Below are positions 12,296 to 23,217 of a DNA stretch of 64,000 nucleotides, piece after piece. This DNA is from Macropodus opercularis (lineage: Eukaryota > Chordata > Actinopteri > Anabantiformes > Osphronemidae): the NCBI GenBank assembly GCA_030770545.1, contig CM061091.1, forward strand, positions 9,976,501 to 10,040,500. Direction: 5' to 3'. The notes under the pieces are model-generated. The model was not told the origin of the DNA, did not search any database, and saw nothing but the letters and a program-made list of their open reading frames with translations. Positions within the stretch are counted from its first letter, which is position 1. Each line of letters starts with the position of its first letter. Both the position numbers and the translations under genes were made by a program.

Positions 12296-13157
12296 TCATG
12301 GTTTAGGGAGTCTAATCAACTTGGCCATGTTACTAGAGAGCAGAGACGCTCCATCCAAAGTGGGATGGACGCCGTCTCTTCTAATCAGCCCAGGTTTTCC
12401 CCAAAAACTGCTCCAATTGTCTACAAAGCCCACATCGTTTGCTGGACACCACCTAGACAGCCAGCGGTGAAGCGACGACAGGCGGCTAAACATGTCATCG
12501 CTGGTCAGATTGGGGAGGGGTCCAGAGAAAACTACGGAGTCCGACATCGTTTTGGCAAATGAACACACCGACTCAATGTTAGTTTTAGTGACTTCCGATT
12601 GGCGTAACCGGGAGTCATTAGTTCCTGCGTGTATTACGATCTTACTGTATTTACGCTTATCCTTATGCAGGAGCTTCAGGTAAGACTGGATGTCGCCCGC
12701 TCTGGCCCCAGGGATGCACTTAACTATGACCGCTGGCGTCTCTAACTTCACGTTTCTGACTATGGAGTCACCAATGATCAGGGTGGGTTTCTCAGCGGGT
12801 GTGTCGCTGAGTGGGGAAAATCTGTTTGAAACGTGAAGCGGATGGTGGTGAACCGTGGGCGACTGCCTAGAACTACGACTCCTACGAACCGTCACCCAGT
12901 CACATCCCGGCTGCTCGGGACCCACTGTGGGACGAGTAGCAAGCTAAGCTAGGAGGCTCCGCACTAGCTAGCGGGGCCTGACTAGCTGACTGGTTTTCCA
13001 CAGTGCGGAGCCGAGATTCCAAATCAGTCAGCCTCGCCTCCAGCGCTGCCACTATCTCACACTTATTACAGATACCATTAACACTAATGGAGGCAGAGGA
13101 CGAGCTAAACATAAGGCACACCGAGCAAGAAAAAGAAGGAGAAGACAGGGAAGCCAT
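12296..13157 (-). pseudogene. L2-like LINE ORF1 (zinc-type / coiled coil / SGNH esterase), frameshifted
   Basis: ORF1 of the element. It starts at the ATG at 13157. The first 85 codons show cysteine pairs (CSVC, then CNKC), a PHD- or ribbon-like arrangement, followed by a heptad-type stretch (VAALEARLTDLESRLRTVE) able to form a coiled coil. Reading then moves to another frame somewhere around 12900-12925. The second part (12296-12925) carries a SGNH/GDSL hydrolase: GDS in LIIGDSIVRNV, the block-III type HAGTND, and DGVHP, which supplies the catalytic Asp and His. This ORF1 type is known in the L2/CR1 groups, where it is thought to bind nucleic acid and esters; its exact role is unclear. The frameshift means one continuous product cannot be made. 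Confidence 0.85.
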
Positions 13158-13416
13158 GGCAGAAAGTTAAGCTATCTTAGCCGAAAAGACCAGAAAGCTA
13201 CGAAATTAGCAGTGCTTTTAATGAAAGGGGAATAAGGTGCTTGAGTATTACAAGCGTGCGACCCTTAGGCACTCGAAGTAAGTTAGAAAAACAACAGTAA
13301 AGAGATAAAAGTGAGGAGAGTTGTTTAGCAAAAAACGCTGCTGCGACCAGCAACAGACCAGCAGGAAACCTCGGTGACAGGAAGTGACGCGATACGCTTA
13401 CCGTCAGTCAGCCAAT

Positions 13417-13830
13417 CAATTAAAGATGAACAATATGTGGTTCTAGCAACCCCAAGTGCTTTTTTAAAATATAATATTAAACTGTCTTTCCATGCTAGGC
13501 AGCATTCACATAATTTGTTGGAACGCCACTGCTTCTGTTTCTGGGTTTTACAGTTTGGGTGAGAAAGGGTCAGAGTGGGGCTCTCAAATGAATTATAGTT
13601 ATGTTTAGGTCTAGAAGTAATGATAAATCTGAGGTATAGATTGTTGCTATTCCTCTGCCTGCATAGTTGATGTGACTTGTTGGAATCAGCTCATTCAGTC
13701 TAACAAATTCATCCTGCTGCAGTCAGGTTTCAGTGAGACTAAATATGTCTATTTGATGGTCACTTATCAAGTTATTTATTAACAGGGATTTAGAAGAGAG
13801 AGACAACATTTAATAGACCAGAAAAAGAAG
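13417..13830 (-). mobile_element. Older L2-like LINE copy, 5' part of the split element
   Basis: This is the continuation of the older copy that ends at 8799. 'caatatgtggttctagcaacc' corresponds to 11020-11035 of the younger L2, directly next to the position where the other half stops. It has an internal deletion near 13525-13535, where the text jumps from the equivalent of about 11110 to about 11760. It then continues to the equivalent of about 12065 and fades at about 13830. No coding capacity remains. Confidence 0.8.
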
Positions 13831-14201
13831 AGAAGAAAATTACAAACAACACAGGGTATGTGTTTCCTAGACATTTGTAGGGAAATGTGATTATAACTTT
13901 GTAGTCAACCTAAAATAATTTTGTGCAATGTAAGACACCAGGAATCAAACTCACTTACCTGGTGTCACACGATGAAATGACGTCTCCTTATTAGGCCTAA
14001 ATGTAGGATAACCATTCATTCTATTCATGGTATAGAATTTTAATACATGGAACAACAATGTTAACCATGTACGTATGTTGGTATGCAACCAGCAGTTGGA
14101 ACACATACAGTAAGTCCCAACAGAAATTACGTTTTCCTACATAAATTCATATTTTGTTTTGTTTTGGATGTATATAACAAAGTACCTATCAATCTTATTA
14201 T

Positions 14202-14692
14202 TGTGACGGTTCGGTCCTCCAACCCCTGGAGGGCGGTCTTGCCCCCCATTCTTCTTTGTTGGTTTCAGTTTGTTCACTTCCTGGTGATAATTTCCTGTTT
14301 AGTTTGTATTTAAGTTCCTCCCTGTGTCTCTGTCTTTTGCTGGGGTATTGAGTTACTGAGATATTGAGTTTACCCTCCTGTTACACCTGGTTTGTTTCTT
14401 TGTTTGTTATGTGTTTAGAAACTTGTGACTTAGAGACTTGTTTAGAGACTTAGAGACTTGCCTAAATACTAGAGACTTAGAGGCTTGTTTAGAGACCTAC
14501 TTAGATTTTGGCTTGATACTTGTTTACTGTTTACTGGGTTTGGTTCTTTTGTTGGTTCCTTTACGTTAATTAGGCCCTTTTTAGCTTTGGCGCCATCACA
14601 TGGTTACTAAAGATAGTACCAGGGGCTCAGGCGTTCCTACCCCTGGTACTGTTTAATTATAGCTTGAACCTGAGAGTTAGTGTTTTGTAACA
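14202..14692 (+). mobile_element. Solo LTR, 491 bp, with perfect target duplication
   Basis: The segment starts TGTGACGGTTCGG and ends TTTTGTAACA, and is bounded on both sides by ATTAT (14197-14201 and 14693-14697). TG...CA ends plus an exact 5-bp duplication are the signature of an integrase-inserted LTR. No internal region is present, so the rest was removed by LTR-LTR recombination. Inside, at about 14412-14495, a 'tagagacttgttt'-like motif is repeated several times. The closest relative in this window by its ends is the LTR at 24385-24976, read on the opposite strand. Confidence 0.85.
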
Positions 14693-14724
14693 ATTATAAT
14701 CTTTGATACAAAAACTACTCACTC

Positions 14725-15068
14725 TCACTCACTCATTTTCTACCTCTTCTTCCCTGTAGGAGTTGTGGGTGTGCTGGAGCCTATGCCAGCTGTCTGTGGG
14801 TCGCCAGTCGCAGGACCACACACATATAGACGCACAACCAGTCACACACACACACACTCACACCTACAGGCAATTTTAGTTTTGAGTTTTTCCAGTTAGT
14901 TATTCAACTGCATGTCTTTTGACTGTGGGAGGAAGCTGGAGACCCCAGAGAGAACCCATGCTGACACTGGGAGAACATGCAAACTCCACACAGAAAGGCC
15001 CCCGGTTGCCTCCGGGAATCGAACCCAGGACCTTATCGCTCTGAGGCGACCACATCACCGTGCCGCCC
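14725..15068. repeat. Dispersed fish repeat, copy 2 (most complete)
   Basis: Same family as 922-1140 but longer. It includes 'gggtcgccagtcgcagg', a short CA-rich stretch, 'tgactgtgggaggaagctgg', 'gggagaacatgcaaactcc', 'cacacagaaaggcccc', 'ggaatcgaacccaggacc' and 'tctgaggcgacca'. The open frames on both strands here (14900-15217) come from the repeat and are not genes. Confidence 0.75.
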
Positions 15069-16440
15069 ATACAAAAAAGAAAATCTACCCTGAATTTCAC
15101 AGTCTAATATTCCAAATTCCCAATCCTGACCACCCAAGGGACGTCCTTGGTACATTAGTTCCTAAATGTACATTTGTCATAGTAGGGCCATTCACAGTGT
15201 GCTACAAGTATAACTGATCACCAGAGGTGTAACACATTATGATGTAACACACATTGTGTGTTGGCAAAAATGACAAGTGCCCAGTATGTGGCCGGTATGG
15301 ACAAAAGGCGCGGTAGAGCTAGAGAGTAATGTACCACTGTATCAGTGTTTACACTGTTATACAATCTTACAGTGTGCAGTTTGTTCTGTGTTTAGGTGTT
15401 TAGTAGTGGGTGGTCAGGATTGGTAAGATGGGCTCATTTTACTGCTCAGTAATGTAAATCAAAAAAGAGTTCTTACCTTATACAATTATTGTTTTTAAAT
15501 AAAAACCTGTACAGATCAAAACCCTTGTATCAACTTGCTTCTGTGAATAACCATTTCTGATAATGGGAATATTATGATTTGTGAATGTGAATTGTAAATG
15601 TGACATATAAATAAAAATGTTTTGAATCCAGACATACAATCATCTGGTATGTCTTTTTAGTGGGTGCAGGTTATTGTCTGAAATTTCTGTTTACGTGCAC
15701 CATGTCTCCTTCCAAGATAAATGTCATGGAGATGATTGTCGATTTCTTTCTATTTCTGTCAGGGTGTGCCATATTGTATTTTCGCTTATAGGCATCTCTT
15801 TATTATTAGGACCTTTACCGTTGTGTAGTCAGCACGATTTTTGTTTGGATGTTTTATATATTCCCTTTTATGTGGTGAAGGAATGTAAATAGTTTAGCTT
15901 CAGGTCTGAGCATCTTATTTATAATGGCTTTGGGACTTTTTGATTTAGCTACAAGTTCATCAACGTGGTAGCTAGCTTTAAGGGCTCTCTCATTTACCTT
16001 TCAGATTCTTCCCTGGAAAGTTGCCAGTTTCTCTGTGTATTCACCCAGGCAAACAAAATAATCTGCATCCTTGTTTTGCAGCAAAGGTTGTTTCATTTGG
16101 AGATGGCGCTTGAACTTACTTGGGATCATGTGTTGGCTAGCTTTTCACCACACAACCATCACAATGGAGTCTGTGTCGTTGCATGCCCGGTGTAGTAATT
16201 TCAAATGAAATATAGCTTTTGCTGTATTGCCTCAAGACTTTGCTCGCTTTGCTTGGTCACCGTCTTTGCATTTTATTTACTTCCATTCATACTACGGCCT
16301 TCAACTTGGCCCAAATGTTGTCAAGGGCCTAGTTCAGAGTTTACATTTTTCCTTTTGTAAAAATTTTCCATCACTGTCACCATAGTCTCGCTAGCCACTG
16401 TTGCATCCATGCAGCACTAATTCTGTTACATGTATCTCAA
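15069..16440. other. Intergenic DNA, nothing recognised
   Basis: Only short open frames (up to 76 codons) with no recognised domain. No splice-bounded exon or RNA gene was seen. Confidence 0.5.
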
Positions 16441-16469
16441 AGTACAAGGCAATTAGCTACCTGAGTATC

Positions 16470-16840
16470 AGAAGGGTCAGAGCACATTCTACCTCCTTAG
16501 GAGTCTGTGGTCCTTTGGAGTGAAGGGGGAACTCCTAAGGACCGTCTATGACTCTGTAGTGGCACCAGCCATCCTGTTTGCTGGAGAAGCAAGCATCACT
16601 GAAAGGGAAGGGAGTAAGCTGGACAAGGTGATCAAGAAGTCCAGGTCTGTTCTGGGTTGTTCTCTGAACACAGTGTAGGAGGTGGGAGAGAGAAGGGTCC
16701 TAGCAAACCTGACATCCATACTGGACCATGAGACGCACTGTCTGTTCTGGAGAGCAGCTTCAGTGACAGACTAATCCACCCTCGCTGTGCGAAGAAGAGA
16801 CACTGCAGATCTTTCCTCCCTGCTCCAATCCAAATTTACA
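16470..16840 (+). pseudogene. Non-LTR retrotransposon reverse transcriptase, C-terminal fragment
   Basis: The plus strand reads YLLRSLWSFGVKGELLRTVYD, then SVVAPAILF, then KLDKVIKKSRSVLGCSL and, after a stop codon, GERRVLANLTSILDH. This order matches the region downstream of the catalytic palm in fish LINEs of the Rex1 or L2 type. There are at least two stop codons and the upstream domains are absent. It is a decayed, truncated copy, different in sequence from the L2-like family at 8800-13416. The exact clade is uncertain. Confidence 0.65.
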
Positions 16841-17280
16841 TAGGCACTGCTAATTAGATATCCATTCCTCAGTAATATTGGTATTGTCAAAACATGCGCT
16901 AATTATTTATAAGTATATTAATTTCCAAATAAGAATCTCCACTGTTGAAGCCGTAGGTTTTTTTTTTATACATATACACAAATTCTTTAGCTAAAGTAAC
17001 AGATGTAACCCTATAATTACATCACAATCATGGAATCTACAAATACTGTAAGAACACATCTCTGATGGAGGTGTTGGCCAAAAAAAATTGTGACAAACTC
17101 TCCCTCCATCACATAATTGCGGTGACCAACAAGTTGTTTGACCATTTGTCCAAAACAGAATATCTCCAACCTAACCCAGGTAAACAGGAATCATTCATTT
17201 ATTACAAAGTTGTTGCATGGCTGGCAATACAACATATGAATATGTGCAATTATTATTTTCCCCTCAGCATCTCGAGCCAA

Positions 17281-19640
17281 ACTGAATGTTAAACACATTG
17301 TCCAAACACGGCGCGCGGTTTTCCCACCACTGTGTTGCCAAAACCATAACAGAAGGCGAACGACCCCTCCTGGGGTCGCCAGAGCCGGGAACAGGAACCT
17401 GTGTGGACCCTCCAGGCCGCACAATACCAGGACACCTGAGGAACACAGGAGACGGACCCCTCCTGGGGTCGCCAGAGCCAGGAACAGAAGGCGAAGCCCT
17501 CCTGGGACAAGACAAGAGCAGAGAGCGAGTCCGTCCATAGGACCGCACACGACGATGACAGTGAGCGGCCCCTCCCACGGGCCGCACATGAGGGCTGGAA
17601 TGAGTTCGGGAATCGCTTGAGGCAAAACTCGTTGTGGTGTGAGAGCCAGGGTGGACGGCGTCTTCGGCAGTGGCGCCGTAGAACCCTGGGCGGCTGCCGA
17701 CGCTTGCTGCCGGGGCGGCCGGCGTCTGTGGTTGCTGTGGCGTGGCGGCCTGGGTGGCCGGCATCTGGCATGGTGAGGACCTCGGGACAGCCGACGGTGG
17801 TGGCTATGGAGCCTAGGTGGATATTGCTGGTTCCTGCGGTCAGTGGGTGTGAACCCAAGAGACTCACCAGTGTTGAAGGAAGCAGTCGTAGACGGAGCGG
17901 CCCCCCCCGGGTCTGTGGGGATGGGCATGTAAAAAGCAGCTCTCCCTAAGGCGGCTGAGACAGGCATGGACATGGCATCTTGGGTCGAGGTCGAAGAGAG
18001 CAAGGTTGATTCAGAGGTCTGGGGAACAGAAATGGCCGGAAGAGGGCAGGAATCCGATACCGGCGTCAGGGCTGGTAGGTCCGGAGTTGCGGTGGATGAA
18101 CACACCGAGGTATCTTCTGGGTTGTTGTCATCGAGCCAAGCGAGAACCTCCTCCCACCTAAGCCAACGGAAGGGCCTTGGAAAACAGGCGTCGCTCCATG
18201 TCAGCCTCCACCGGTGCACCACCTCCCTCCAGTCTCCAGAAGCGGGACGTGGTGGTTGGCACGACGATTCCGGGTGCTGTTCAGCGTGGCGTGGAGCAGC
18301 GTGGTCGGAGTCAGCGTGACGAGGCGCAGCGTGGTCGGAGTCAGCGTGGCGGGAAGGCACTGGAACCTCTCCTAGGCCCCTCCACTCCGAGCCACTGTAG
18401 GAGCCTGGGAAAGCAGGCATCGCTCCAAGCTAGCCTCCAAACGTTTACTACCTCCCTCGGCGAGAGTTTGTAACGGCCCGGGAAAACACCGGACCAGGAG
18501 GCAGTTCAGCAGCGATCCAGCATGGAGCGGCCTGGCCCGGGTCTGGGTGAAGTGGAGCGTGAGCTGCCAGCTCGGCGTGGCGTGGAACTGGAGCTGCAGG
18601 TTCGACGTGGCGTGGAACGTGATGAGCCAGCTTGGCGGGACGTGGAGCATGAGCGCTGGGCTTGGCAAGGCGTGCGACGGGTGCTGCATGGTCAGGGTGG
18701 CGAGGAGCAACATGAACAGCAGGTTCTGGGTGGCTTGGAGCAGGGGCAGCAGGTCTGGCGAGCAAGGGACTTTGGTCGGCGGGCTTGGCGTGACGTGTAG
18801 CCGCATAGTCCTGGCGTGAAGCGGTTGAAACTGACGGTGGCAAAAGAGGATCCGCCTGGAGCTTCAGCTCCTTCCAGATTCTGCGAGCCTCAGCGGAAGA
18901 AAGGCGAGGAGCGGGCTCTGGTGTATAGTCTAGGTCGAAGTGCCTGAGGCCTGTGAAAAGGTCTGTGGTGCCGGAAGTAATGCTGTGATCGGGATCAGGT
19001 AACACTGTTCAGCGCGCTGGCGGTGGAGCAGGCATGGATGCAGGCTGTGGACGCGTGGATGCAGTGACGAGGTTCCGGGTCTTGTTCGCAGCGCAAAAAC
19101 TGACGATCCTACTTTCTCCTGTGGCTGAAGGGTGACTTAGAGCAGAGTGAGGCAGACAACAGGATCCGAACAATCGTGGTAAGATCTAAACAGAAATGAA
19201 CTAAAGACGAGCCAAACTGGCTGGTAGGTTATGGAAAACAGGCAGAGTTCAAGCGGCGCATCTCCGCTCGGTCAGAAGTGGCGTGGCCACCAGCGCGCAG
19301 AGACGAGAGCGTGAGGATAGTACACTCACCAGGCAGGTGAATCCAGGAAGCTGTGAATGTCTGGGCGAGAGAATCCTGAAACGGACGAGGAGAAGAACAT
19401 TCACAGTGGTTGTGACGAGGTCCGGCGTCTAGGTATGACGTTCAACGATCTGACAAAGAGAGAACTGAGCAGAGAGCTTATGAAGGCAGGCACAGAACCA
19501 GGTGCGGATAATCAGGCAGGTGTAAGTAATCAGACAGGTGAGAGCTAATGACCGGGGTGTGGTGAGCATCTCCGCTGGGTGGAGTTTCACCCAGTGAGGA
19601 TCCAATCGGCAGCCTTGCCGATGTCTTTGAATCCGAAAGC
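17281..19640 (-). repeat. GC-rich repeat of unknown class with proline/alanine/histidine-rich reading frames
   Basis: An abrupt GC-rich island in AT-rich surroundings. Long overlapping open frames occur on both strands (for example minus 17191-18420 and 18448-19005), a sign of composition bias rather than several genes. The most protein-like reading is minus 18448-19005, which opens with a non-repetitive stretch (TTDLFTGLRHFDLDYTPEP, then AEARRIWKELKLQ) before turning into degenerate Pro-Ala-His repeats. Internal repeats include 'cctcctggggtcgccagagcc' at 17367 and 17460 and 'gcgtggtcggagtcagcgtg' at about 18299 and 18331. No reverse transcriptase, transposase or protease motif was found. A non-autonomous retroelement is my best guess, on weak grounds. 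Confidence 0.45.
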
Positions 19641-20118
19641 TAGAGGTGTAAAACAAAAATTGTTGCAGTAAGACATTCCAGTTTACTTAAATTTCATGCA
19701 CCCACATTCTCTTACACATGTCAAGATGACAACAGTGGATGTTATAACAAACAAATTGATATCAACAGGCCGTACAGTGAGCGCAGGGTCCACAAGACCA
19801 GAGGTCCCCCAACCACTGGGCCATCTTATTATACTTTCATTGATGATGCTATCATGGTGTTGGTATTGCTGTATATGTACCTATAGTCGGTGTATGGTTA
19901 TTATTATTATTGCCGTTTGTAGTTGTTGCTGCTTGTCATGGCATTATCATTATTATCATACCTACCAGGACTGTTATTAATCAATTTCATCACTAATACT
20001 TATTTAAATATTCTCAAGCAATGGTAGTTATACTCTGTTGGTTGTACTATGTATTTCGTTCTCTGTCACCAGCACATACATGATGGATGCTAAACTGCTG
20101 GACAGGACAAAAAAAAAA
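19641..20118. other. Intergenic DNA, nothing recognised
   Basis: AT-rich, with short TTA-type runs near 19900. No gene was seen. Confidence 0.5.
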
Positions 20119-21414
20119 AAAGATGATTCCATGATGTTTTCTCTCATTCCCTCGTAGGTACACAGAGGAGAGCAGTCTTGTTGATGATGCTGCAGCTTCA
20201 CTGCGTACAATTTTAGACACTGTTGCTCCTCTGAAGAAGAAGCCAGTGAATCAGAGGAGGTTGGCTTAATGGTATAACTTAGCCTTAAGCAGAGGACCTG
20301 AAAACTAGAAAGACAGTGGTGTTTCAACAAATTACGTGAATCCTGTCTATAATTGAAAAATTTCAATACTGACTATAAAAAAGCACGTTGCTAGAACCAC
20401 ATATTATTCATCATTAATTGAGGAAAATAAAAACAACCCTAACAAACTAACCGAAACAACCTTTTTCAGCACTGTAGCCAGTCTAACTAAGAGTTATAGC
20501 TGTGCCTAGTGTCCCTTTAAATCTCAGCAGCAATGACTTTATGAATTTCAATCAATGAATGAATTAAAATCAGAACCATTAGAGAAAATTTAAATTTATC
20601 AGAATCTTTCAACAAATGTCATAAATCATTTTGCAGATCCAACAGCCTGGTTTGCTTGTTAAACCTATGTCTTACTTGAGCTGCTTTTCCTCCATAGATA
20701 ACTACAATAATTAACCCAGCTACTTCTCTCTTAGTCCCCGTTCCAACTAGATTACTCAAATAAGTTTTTCCGTTAATCAGCATGTCCATACTAAATAAAA
20801 TCAACCAATCTCTGTTTATTAGGTTTATAGTTCTGCAGGATTCTGTGCTTGGTCCAATACTTTTCAGTCTATACATGTCTCCTCTCAGTAATATTGTCAG
20901 GAAACACAAAATTTGCTATGCAGGTGATACTCAGTTATATTTGTCTGTGAAATGATATGAAACAAAACAATTAGTTAAACTTCAAACTTGTTTAAAAGAT
21001 ATCAAATCCCAAAACTTCTTTCAACTAAATTCAGATAAAACTGAGGTTATTATAATTGGTGCTAAAAACCACAGAGAGTTATTATTGAATCAGATAGTTA
21101 CTCTGGATGACGGAATGTTAGCTTCAGGTTCTACTACGAATTTTGGATCTCTGCTTTACATCATACATTAAAGCAATCTCTAGAACCGCCTACTTCCACC
21201 TTAGGAATATTGCTGAAATGTGGAGCATCGTTTCACAGAGTAATGCTGAAAAATTAATCCATGCATTTGTTTCCTCTAGGCTGCACTACTGTAACTCCCT
21301 ACTCATACGATGCCTCAGTATCTCTTTAAAAAAGCCTCCAGTTAATTCAAAATTCTGCAGCCAGAGGTCTGAGTGGACTGGAAGAAAGATCACATTTCTC
21401 CATTTGTGACAAAC
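20119..21414 (+). pseudogene. L2-like LINE copy, degenerate ORF2
   Basis: A plus-strand relative of the element at 8800-13416, starting in the late endonuclease region ('gatgctgcagcttcactgcgtac'). It passes through a heavily deleted reverse transcriptase (SVLGPILFSLYMS-type wording near 20840-20885, a 'tgctatgcaggtgatactcag' version of the catalytic loop near 20914) to SSRLHYCNSLLIRCL near 21270. There are many stops and deletions. It is cut at 21415, where LTR-like sequence begins. Confidence 0.85.
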
Positions 21415-21705
21415 ACACTATCGGATCGGACGGACTGACACGCAGGGCAAGACCAGAACTCGAAATGAGATGCGAATTAATCTTTATTAATCAAACAAAA
21501 AATCACAGCACCGCTGGAGAACAGCAAACACTTAATTAGAATCTCTGAGGGAAAGCAAAATGCTGCTCAGCGCAGGATCTAACAATTGACTACGACTCAA
21601 ACTACGACCTAGCACTTACACGACTTAAACAATCGGCTGGATCAATCAGTCAGTCATCTTCTGCTGCTTATCATTATTGGGGTCACGGGTGTGCTGGAGC
21701 CTAGA
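21415..21705 (-). repeat. LTR-like fragment plus short dispersed-repeat piece
   Basis: From TGTGACAAACAC at 21415 the text resembles the polyadenylation end of a minus-oriented LTR, with 'ctttattaatc' near 21481 (AATAAA on the minus strand). It interrupts the L2 copy to its left. At about 21650 it passes into a short piece of the dispersed fish repeat ('ggggtcacgggtgtgctgga'). No right end or target duplication was found. Confidence 0.45.
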
Positions 21706-22029
21706 TAAAGAATTACTGGAATAAAATAATTCAACAGTATCCTCAGCATTAACGGTTTACAGTTTGACAGTAATCAATATCGTTCACAAAGAATGTTTAA
21801 CTGCCAAACAAGAACCTTACAACAACAGATCATTCAGCCTTCATGATGGTAAGGATCCATGGGGTGCATCAGGATTTGAATGCATTATTTCAACCTGGGT
21901 GGACCTGTATCAACTAAAAATAGCTAAGCTTCTAACTATTGGTGTCTATAAAACTGACACAACAAAACACAAAAAATGGTTATACCCTTTGAAGGGAAAT
22001 TAATGGTTACAAAATACAGGTTTTGTGGA

Positions 22030-23217
22030 CTATATCCAGATCTCAGTGCCCCTCTGCTTAGCCCCTCTGAGTTCCTGCCTCTCCCGTTTATGGGATTCCT
22101 GTCTCCATGATTGCCCTGCTTTACTGTCTCTGACTGTTTGGGGTTCCTTAACCCTGCCACAGTTCACAGCACAGGTCCAGTTAGACTGGTGACCCACCAC
22201 CAAGTCCAAAGTGGGCAGTGAAGTACTGTGTGTCACATCCCTGAAGTCTAAACAGGATGTGAGAGAGGAACTGTCTGGAGGAAAGGTCTCATACCCTCTC
22301 CTCATACCTGGGAACCCTCCCCAAGATTCCCTTTCTCTCAGTATTACCACCTGACGTATTTTCTTCCAGCCAAGGTGGTTGAGCTCCAGCAGATTAAGAA
22401 GGATACAGAAAACACCCACACAAAACATAAAGAGTAAAAAGATGGTCTTCTCTGTGGGCCTGGAGACATAGCAATCCACTGGCTGGCTGCAGGGGGTTGA
22501 GGTGCAAAGAAAACGTACAGGCACCTGAAAGCCAAACAGCTTCCACTGGGCCACGACAAAGCCCATCTCCAGAATGGCACGTAAACACACATGGATGATG
22601 TAACATTTTGACAAAACACCTCCAGAGACCATGTGACCCTCTGCACTGCCCTCCCTGAGGGGACAAACTCGGGCCTGATTTAAGGACACCATTTTGTTAA
22701 GGTCTGTCTTTTGAAGACTCTGTGCTGTAATGCCTTCAAGCACATCTGCCAGGCTGTGGTCTAGGTGTGTATGGGAACGGATGGAACAGCTCTCTAAGTT
22801 ACAGCTCCGATCATATGCCTCCTGTCGGCCATCTCGCTGTACAGCTGGGCCTTCCCGCTCTGAAATATCACCCAGTCCCTGGTCCAGCTTCTGGGCAGCA
22901 TTGTGATGCGGCTTGGATAGGTTGTGCCATGTGTAGATAATGAAGCAAAGGGATGGTGTAGAGACACTAATAATGTGAAACACCCAGAAGCGAGGTTGCG
23001 AGATGGGAGCAAAAGCATCATAGCAGACAGTGGAGCATCCTGGCTGCAGGGTGTTGCACACAAACATCTCCTGCTCGTCTGTATACAAATCCTCTGTTGC
23101 CACTGCCACAATGAGTAGTCGGAAAATGACCATGACCGTGAGCCACAGACGACCAATCATGGTGGAGTGCTGGTGGACAGCATCCAGGAGACGTTTGAGC
23201 AGTGTCCACTCCGTCAT
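22030..23217 (-). CDS. Delta-type connexin (gap junction protein)
   Basis: Connexins assemble as hexamers in the plasma membrane and dock between cells to form gap-junction channels. The 395-residue product starts MTEWTLLKRLLDAV. Transmembrane segments lie near residues 22-42, 75-97, 203-224 and 257-277. Extracellular loop 1 has Cys54, Cys61 and Cys65 (FVCNTLQPGCSTVCYD); loop 2 has Cys238, Cys243 and Cys249 (C-x4-C-x5-C), the disulfide pattern of the family. The cytoplasmic loop is long (about 105 residues) and the tail about 118 residues. The N-terminus and STMIGRLW resemble the Cx36/GJD2-GJD3 group, while CYDAFAPIS is closer to GJD4, so I assign the delta class without a number. It is uninterrupted, although GJD2 has an intron early in its coding region. 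ATG context is good; no polyadenylation signal was identified. Confidence 0.93.
   Translation of the reverse strand: MTEWTLLKRLLDAVHQHSTMIGRLWLTVMVIFRLLIVAVATEDLYTDEQEMFVCNTLQPGCSTVCYDAFAPISQPRFWVFHIISVSTPSLCFIIYTWHNLSKPHHNAAQKLDQGLGDISEREGPAVQRDGRQEAYDRSCNLESCSIRSHTHLDHSLADVLEGITAQSLQKTDLNKMVSLNQARVCPLREGSAEGHMVSGGVLSKCYIIHVCLRAILEMGFVVAQWKLFGFQVPVRFLCTSTPCSQPVDCYVSRPTEKTIFLLFMFCVGVFCILLNLLELNHLGWKKIRQVVILRERESWGGFPGMRRGYETFPPDSSSLTSCLDFRDVTHSTSLPTLDLVVGHQSNWTCAVNCGRVKEPQTVRDSKAGQSWRQESHKRERQELRGAKQRGTEIWI

Larger units (their letters stand above)
8800..13416 (-). mobile_element. Near full-length L2-like LINE, about 4.6 kb
   Basis: A non-LTR retrotransposon on the minus strand. Reading 5' to 3' it has a 5' untranslated region (13158-13416), ORF1 (zinc-type motif, coiled coil and SGNH esterase; 12296-13157), ORF2 (endonuclease and reverse transcriptase; 9264-12289) and a 3' untranslated region ending in repeated TTGAA units at about 8800-8820. 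It is flanked by the 7-bp direct repeat CAATTAA at 8793-8799 and 13417-13423, which fits a target-site duplication made at integration. Both flanks belong to one older L2 copy, so this is an insertion of a LINE into its relative. Each ORF carries at least one break, so it is probably immobile. CR1 is the nearest alternative clade. Confidence 0.9.

Noticed and set aside
17191..18420. 409-codon frame as a cellular gene
   Set aside because: Equally long frames exist on the opposite strand and in other phases, and internal repeats and GC bias explain their openness.
22344..22666. Extra frames inside the connexin
   Set aside because: Shadows of the connexin coding sequence in other phases.
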